From contig CAMSTW010000002.1 of the NCBI GenBank assembly GCA_947063855.1, positions 41,996 through 105,995 of the forward strand: 64,000 nt of DNA, written 5' to 3'. Position numbers and translations under genes: made by a program. The stretch is from an uncultured Dorea sp. Lineage in GTDB: Bacteria; Bacillota; Clostridia; Lachnospirales; Lachnospiraceae. Below the pieces are notes generated by a model. It searched no databases. It saw only the letters and a program-made list of their open reading frames with translations, and had not been told where the DNA came from. Below, one piece after another: positions 60,601 to 64,000 of this stretch (position 1 is the first letter of the stretch; the number at the start of each line of letters is the position of its first letter).

Positions 60601-63600
60601 GCGGCGGATCCGATGGGGAAGGTGACGGCGTTTGCCTACGATCCGGCAGGAAATGTGACCGCCGTAACGAAGCCGGGCGGCAGGAAGACCAGCTACGGCT
60701 ATGACGGGAACTACAACATCACCTCCGTGACGGATCCCATGGGATATGCACAGCACTTCGTCTATGACAAGAGCAGCCGCCTGACAGAAGAGACCGACGC
60801 ATTAAAGCAGAAGGTTTCCTATAGATACGACAAGGACGGCCGTGTGACAGAGGTCACGAATAAATCAGGACATACGGTGGGATTCGAGTACGATCCGCAC
60901 GGAAATATATTGACGGCGGCAGACCGTACAGGATTGAAGACACACTATGAATATGATCCAGGCGATAACCTGACGAAGGTGACGGATCCCCTTGGCGGGA
61001 CCACCAGTTACGCCTACGATAACATGGACCAGATGGTTTCCTACACGGACGCCGCCGGGAAGAAGACGGAGTACGTCTATGACCTGGAGGGCAACCTTAC
61101 CTCCCTTAAGGATCCGGCGGGAAGGACGGAGAACTTCGCCTACGACGGGAAGGGAAGGCTTACGGCGCATACCTATGCGTCCGGTAAGACGGTATCCTAC
61201 GATTACGATAAGCTGAACGACCTGCTGGAGAAATCTTACGAGGATGCGAAAGGCGGCAAGAGCGAAGAAGCGGTCACATATGCCTACAACACCGCCGGCG
61301 AGCGGGTATCCATGAAGGACGGGACCGGGAAGAGCAGTTATGAGTACGATGAGCTTGGCAGGATCATAAAAGTCACGAACGGTTCGGGCAAGGCCGTGGG
61401 ATACGCCTACGATGAAGCCGACAACCTCAGTGAGATCATCTATCCGGACGGGACGAAGGTATCCTACAACTATGACCTGAATGATAATCTGGTAAAGGTT
61501 ACGGACAGGGACGGCCGCGTGACAGAGTATAAGCATGACGCGCTTAACCGTGTGACAGAGACAGTCCGGCCAGACGGCACAAAGACGAAGGTAACCTATG
61601 ACGCAGAAGACCATGTAACGAAGCTTGTGAATACCTGCGGCACCTGCGGGGAGATGATCTCATCCTATGAGTACCAGTATAACGAGCAGGGGTATGTGAC
61701 GGCGGAGGATTCGGCGGAGCTTGAGGCCGGGACCAGGAAAACGCCCAGCTTCTCGGACTGGTACAACTGGGGAGGCCAGAAGATCAAGGAAGACTCCAGG
61801 TGCTGCCACGAGGAGAAGACGGTCAAGACAAGCCGAACCTATGAGTATGACGGCAACTGGGAGCTGGTAAGATGCACCGAGAAGGCGGAAGGCGGCAAAA
61901 AGACCGTACACAATTATACGTATGACAAAGCGGGCAACCGCACCGTCTATGAACGGGTGGAGGACGGCGTCCAGACCGTCAAGTATAAGTACACGTATAA
62001 TGACTCCAACCAGCTGGTGAAGAAGGTCAACTGCAGGATCTGGGGAGATAAGGGAGCCTGCTACAAATACGACGTAGACGGCAACCTAATCACCGCACAG
62101 GAAAATACATACGAAGATCCGGTGAAGTACGAATATACGGCGGAGAACCGTCTGAAAGCGGTAAGCCAGGGCGGGACCGTCCTGATGGCGGCCATGTATG
62201 ACGGGGATAACAACCGCGTATTCCAGATCGACAATACCTACAAGTGGGAAGACTGCTACGGCAAAGAGGTGCTGATCCCGCAGTCCCAGAGGACAGAAGA
62301 CGGGGACAGCCCCAAAGAGCAGCTTGCGTCCGTAGTGAAGGGCGGAGTGAATGCGAAGGGCTATACCCTGACCGAGTATGTCAATGACATCAACCGGGAG
62401 AACGCGGAAGTGCTCATGGAGTACGGCGCAGACGAGAAAGTGCGTCAGGCGTATGTCTACGGAGAAGAACGGGTTAGTGTTGATAAAACCGGAGAAAACA
62501 GTTATTATCTATATAACGGACAGGGAAGCGTGACAGGGCTGTTAAAAGAGAACGGGAAGCTGACCAACAGTTACCGGTACGATCCATACGGAAATCTGGC
62601 TTCAGGGACGCCGGATGCGGTGAATTATTACGGGTATAACGGGGAATCGTCGAACGTAAAGACCGGATTCCAGTATCTGAGGGCGAGGTATTATAACCCT
62701 GCGTCAGGTACATTCACATCCGAAGATCCGTATCTGGGGACACAGACAGAGCCGTTGTCCAGGAACAGGTATGCATATACGCAGAATAACCCGGTGAATT
62801 ATGCTGATCCTACAGGATACGCAAGAGGAGCGAAGACTGCAAGATCAAGCAGGAAAGGAGGCATGGCAGGAGTCGTCGCAGGAGTGACGAAGAGCGCAGT
62901 CTCGGTAGGGAAGAGTACGTCTGTGAAAGTCCAGAGTGCAGTGACCGGGGCGAAGGCGGTGCAGGCGGCGAAGAGTAATCCTGATTATTGGAAATCCAGG
63001 AGCCAGAAAAAAGGCTACTCAACGCAGGTTTCCAGTTCCGTTACTAAGATATCGGATATTGTGCGGCGAGTCAGACAGAATGTAGTAAGAGAATTATGTA
63101 ATTCAAAAGAGAAGGTCTCCAAAGAAATAGACTGGAAAAAAGTTGGCATTATCACAGCATCAACGGTAGCAGTGCTGGTAGTTGGGTATTTTACCGGCGG
63201 CGCAGGCTTAGCGGCAGCCGAAGCTCTTGGATTAGCCGAAGGATCACTTGGAGCCTCAGTGTTTGGAGGTATAGTTTCAGGAGCGTCGAGCGGTGCGATA
63301 TATGGGGTAACATATTCGACCCTATCAGGTAATGATCCGAAGACGGTGTTATGGGATACATTGACCGGCGGTGCGTCTGGAGCAATCTTTGGCGGGATGA
63401 CCGGTGCGGCGAGTTATGGCGTTGGTAAGATTATCAATTGGGCAAAGAATATAAAACAGCCGGAGATGGCGCCGGGGCATATTACGGAGATGGCGACAAA
63501 GAATCTGACGCCTACTAAAACGCCAACTTCCAAGCTCAATGATCCATACAAAATTCTTGCTGACAGAGGAATACCTACTACATTACCTGCGGAGGAAAGA

Positions 63601-63993
63601 ACCGCGGCAGATGCATATGGTTTAGTAGGGAAATATAATCCGAACAATGCTTCAGCTTCAGAAAAAACACCGCCAGGCTTTGATGAGTGGTTAAATAAAG
63701 GAGCAAAAGATAATAAAGTATATTTTGGGGTTAAAAATGATGAAAAGGTATATACAGGAATTACGAAGCAAAAATTAGAAACAAGACTTTACCAGCATAA
63801 TTATAGCTACGAGAAATTAGATGTTGCTAACAAAGGGAAAACAAAGTTTGATGTTTTAGAAATTCAATATGAAGATTTGACGAGGAATCAAGCCAGAAGT
63901 TTGGAACAGTACTATATTGAAAATGGATTTAATAAAAAGAACATTATAAATGAAATCGCTAATCCCCCAGCTATGCTGGGGAGAATAGAGTAA
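54610..63993 (+). CDS. Giant secreted RHS/YD-repeat protein with C-terminal GIY-YIG-like toxin tip
   Basis: The 3127-residue protein, with approximate domain positions, is laid out as follows: Sec signal (1-36, FQGTGPIFVQA); Pro/Glu-rich linker (45-130); DNRLRE-like carbohydrate-type domain (400-590); LysM-like segment (723-770, FDTFPKIARYYGVPL); DUF6531-like region (about 805-870, NLNTGNFYMDQTD); and about 60 YD repeats (965-2330, typical YDANGNLTASTD). Next come the RHS core-associated motif with YLRARYYNPASGTFTSEDP and DPTGY (to 2737), a hydrophobic Gly/Ala segment (2845-2955), and a GIY-YIG-like tip (3017-3127). The repeat shell encapsulates the tip in known Tc/Rhs/WapA proteins. AGGAGGA precedes ATG 54610. 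No immunity gene is visible because the window ends seven bases after the stop. Confidence 0.93.
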   Translation: MKKDAVRRAGRSLLSFLLAFMLAFQGTGPIFVQAREAVENSARDVDMSRPEALTAEEAGIEKPKDTDGGADGSSGEIEKTEPKEPEGAKETVEEQPKEPESPEAAAQEPEETSPEETAPVELKEPADYYPLPQEPQGELIEYDEKSRTYKTGEKEYTTVIGGYVGVYKDEEGEFQLVDNTLEESPDGAADDTPGQKARAQKAQKKTAKSGTASGASQGEESAEPIDTQIYQNKANDYVVQLPGNITEEAGMVVEKADVRIEIVPLGGDYTHSVVKDNAILYNQVYDGIDVQYTVIDHNIKEDIVLYKPVEQPVFEYELKSGDMKAELKDNQIYLYPKDKTIDEAEYILEAPSMEDAAGAVDFHILLELREEEDGRTILTVKPDAEWLADEERQYPVRIDPSTVSIGKEAFNLNGVEQGSPNTYIGDNNYPYVGYDDGIKSGNLSGYGTMHMICRTYIKVNYDFSSIPKDSKIDSATFSVSQRTAYSGGASQFGLYRIDDAWSLPLKWTNQPMNHTFIDVQNASTARNAYINYDVKELVNDWVQGTYANNGMVLKAIDEASGLSASMQCEVLNNRNSPYGPSISVQWSPAEDPFLRDMSIDDTTIILRPMTEKSLNGKLQFDAVFADGLAKSKSEVEYYLVPDEEEEHSTTDAKPLYTYPDSTEFNVLFPAANKYYSKDTNWQSDLYVGLEKDKLYLFKARASKEIDGEQVTGKEVSSDSFVIYGVKQFDTFPKIARYYGVPLRDIMKDNQVQDALVVENNTIFIRNPQTNVPYNPPALTDIDKMKIDGALLGRGLHCEFGFEPVNLNTGNFYMDQTDASMKELNGEFAIVRSYNSKATDQNSMFGRGWSFNYDQSLVQMEDGSILYMRGDGSYLFFEKKEDGSYVSPAGYEYELKTVTYEGTDHDEIGWEIKDAAQSILSFDKYGVLRYITDVDGFVTRLDYDEEYNLSKIITPSGKEFAVKQNEFGYITGITLPDGNQLTYAYDEKGNLTASTDAAGGKREYQYDDNGRMTSWKDENGNTVVTNTYDDSGRVVSQTDANGGTATFEYSEGRTVTTDNEGNRTIYSYDDQYRTTAITYPNHTMDLRFYNGENQLEREVTSKGVKTYTYDGFGNVASETREDGCTASYAYNEQNKLVSATNYNGAVTTYEYDGAGNIAAVNQPDGSRITYTSDELHRITSMTDGRGITTAYSYDGANLTSYTDGEGGLWSYAYDAMNRAVSQTDPLGNEETVSYNANGDVTARTAAGGGAERYSLDAAGNILSVTDALGNTTAFTYDAMYNMTQAVDANGHSISYEYDKNNQEIRSTDAKGNTIASAYDKMGRLISETNKDFGVRQYEYDAADNRIGYTDGEGNTTSYEYNALGLLTKATDALGNTTQYSYDALGNETKVIYADGAGTAAAYDSMGRLTSSTDELGAAVSYQYDANGNLISETDDSGRTYRYEYDRNNRRIKAANPEGGVSVYTYDAAGRMASYTNEEGQTETYAYDGAGRVTSVSDDLGQVYSNEYDANGNLTASTDGNGNASSYTYDKTGSLTSVTDPLGNITAFKYDSLDNLKETVDALKGSTKYSYDSRGNVRKMTDALGGVYAYSYDKNGNNTELTGPEGAKTTMRYDAQGQLIFAGDAQGLELTYQYDGVGRVVKESDNAGNSKTYAYDGAGNLTSLTDQTGRTTTYTYDKYGRLLEIKEADGSVTAYGYDVMDRMVSVTDAEGNRTEFSYDKVGNLLAMTEGEEAVYRYAYDKKNRVASVTDPLGAVRSYAYDGNDNLLEAVDENGVKTSYAYDANGNLTRQTDGNGGVTSYQYDELDRRIRETSPMEEVSEYRYDALGNLIKYQDPMELVTEYKYDGLSNLVEEISPKGAVTKYSRDPHGNVVSVVDAKGNETAYSMDLNDRVTKITQPNGGEYSYTYDEAGRLKTMTSPLGYQKNFSYDTADNVVKETDSLKSVDLYTYDRLHRMVSSTNALEGTSHYKYDRYGNLLETSDPLGRTENYTYDLAGRMVEAADPMGKVTAFAYDPAGNVTAVTKPGGRKTSYGYDGNYNITSVTDPMGYAQHFVYDKSSRLTEETDALKQKVSYRYDKDGRVTEVTNKSGHTVGFEYDPHGNILTAADRTGLKTHYEYDPGDNLTKVTDPLGGTTSYAYDNMDQMVSYTDAAGKKTEYVYDLEGNLTSLKDPAGRTENFAYDGKGRLTAHTYASGKTVSYDYDKLNDLLEKSYEDAKGGKSEEAVTYAYNTAGERVSMKDGTGKSSYEYDELGRIIKVTNGSGKAVGYAYDEADNLSEIIYPDGTKVSYNYDLNDNLVKVTDRDGRVTEYKHDALNRVTETVRPDGTKTKVTYDAEDHVTKLVNTCGTCGEMISSYEYQYNEQGYVTAEDSAELEAGTRKTPSFSDWYNWGGQKIKEDSRCCHEEKTVKTSRTYEYDGNWELVRCTEKAEGGKKTVHNYTYDKAGNRTVYERVEDGVQTVKYKYTYNDSNQLVKKVNCRIWGDKGACYKYDVDGNLITAQENTYEDPVKYEYTAENRLKAVSQGGTVLMAAMYDGDNNRVFQIDNTYKWEDCYGKEVLIPQSQRTEDGDSPKEQLASVVKGGVNAKGYTLTEYVNDINRENAEVLMEYGADEKVRQAYVYGEERVSVDKTGENSYYLYNGQGSVTGLLKENGKLTNSYRYDPYGNLASGTPDAVNYYGYNGESSNVKTGFQYLRARYYNPASGTFTSEDPYLGTQTEPLSRNRYAYTQNNPVNYADPTGYARGAKTARSSRKGGMAGVVAGVTKSAVSVGKSTSVKVQSAVTGAKAVQAAKSNPDYWKSRSQKKGYSTQVSSSVTKISDIVRRVRQNVVRELCNSKEKVSKEIDWKKVGIITASTVAVLVVGYFTGGAGLAAAEALGLAEGSLGASVFGGIVSGASSGAIYGVTYSTLSGNDPKTVLWDTLTGGASGAIFGGMTGAASYGVGKIINWAKNIKQPEMAPGHITEMATKNLTPTKTPTSKLNDPYKILADRGIPTTLPAEERTAADAYGLVGKYNPNNASASEKTPPGFDEWLNKGAKDNKVYFGVKNDEKVYTGITKQKLETRLYQHNYSYEKLDVANKGKTKFDVLEIQYEDLTRNQARSLEQYYIENGFNKKNIINEIANPPAMLGRIE
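63664..63993 (+). other. AT-rich toxin-tip module of the Rhs protein (GIY-YIG-like nuclease)
   Basis: The residues encoded here include VYFGV (Tyr3038) and VYTGIT (Tyr3048), corresponding to GIY and YIG. Arg3059 follows in LETRLYQHN, and Glu3099 in RSLEQYYIENG, at positions matching the catalytic Arg and Glu of GIY-YIG nucleases. Base composition becomes visibly A/T-rich from about 63.5 kb relative to the GC-rich repeats, as expected for an exchangeable toxin cassette. Confidence 0.65.
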
Positions 63994-64000
63994 GTTGTGA

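Noticed and set aside
1..64000. tRNA or rRNA genes
   Set aside because: The intergenic regions were read for cloverleaf and rRNA-like sequence and none was recognised; no tool-based scan was possible.

Overview
The window looks like the chromosome of an anaerobic, spore-forming, GC-moderate Firmicute, most probably a Lachnospiraceae gut bacterium. The evidence is a spoVT orthologue, the six-cysteine SCIFF peptide with its radical SAM maturase, a SecD-SecF fusion, HemZ, an anaerobic (early cobalt insertion) cobalamin pathway, and strong AGGAGG-type ribosome binding sites throughout. I cannot name a species.

Region 1 (1-14.8 kb) is housekeeping: the end of a GHKL kinase, spoVT, a small membrane protein, scfA/scfB, secDF, recJ, apt, the bifunctional (p)ppGpp enzyme Rel, an MBL-fold hydrolase, hemZ, a MATE exporter and a B3/B4-domain protein. 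Region 2 (14.8-20.8 kb) holds an NSS sodium symporter on the minus strand, a dicarboxylate/amino-acid symporter, a 145-bp MITE-like element with an 8-bp target duplication, and a LytS/LytTR two-component pair.

Region 3 (20.9-52.3 kb) is a 31-kb cobalamin (B12) locus, all on the plus strand: cbiG-cbiJ; then a cobalamin riboswitch before a NEAT-like surface protein, a BtuF/BtuC/BtuD-type ABC importer, and cbiD, F, H, ET, A, cobT, S, C, cbiB, cobD, cbiP, cobU, a cobU paralogue, cbiC, cbiL, an ABC-2 transporter, a membrane-anchored NEAT-like protein, a BioY-like S component, hemC and cobA-hemD; then a second cobalamin riboswitch with a clear intrinsic terminator before a lipoprotein cobaltochelatase CbiK and a third NEAT-like lipoprotein. 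Together these take porphobilinogen through uroporphyrinogen III and sirohydrochlorin to cobalamin and import corrinoids. Not seen in the window: hemA/L/B, precorrin-2 dehydrogenase, the corrinoid adenosyltransferase and a cobalt importer. The locus is unusually rich in short tandem duplications. Four biosynthetic enzymes (CbiET, CbiA, CobT, CbiB) carry in-frame peptide repeats, several genes have duplicated 3' ends, and cobU is interrupted in frame by a 165-bp inverted-repeat element.

Region 4 (52.3-64 kb) is accessory: a heptad-repeat coiled-coil protein, a small holin-like toxin peptide behind a leader that can fold over its Shine-Dalgarno sequence, an agrB-agrD peptide signalling pair whose AgrD has no cysteine, and a 3127-residue secreted RHS/YD-repeat protein. 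That protein ends in an AT-rich GIY-YIG-like nuclease tip, typical of polymorphic toxins. An agrBD-linked giant Rhs toxin with a cysteine-less AgrD, and the repeat-riddled B12 locus with NEAT-like proteins, are the most unusual parts of the window.
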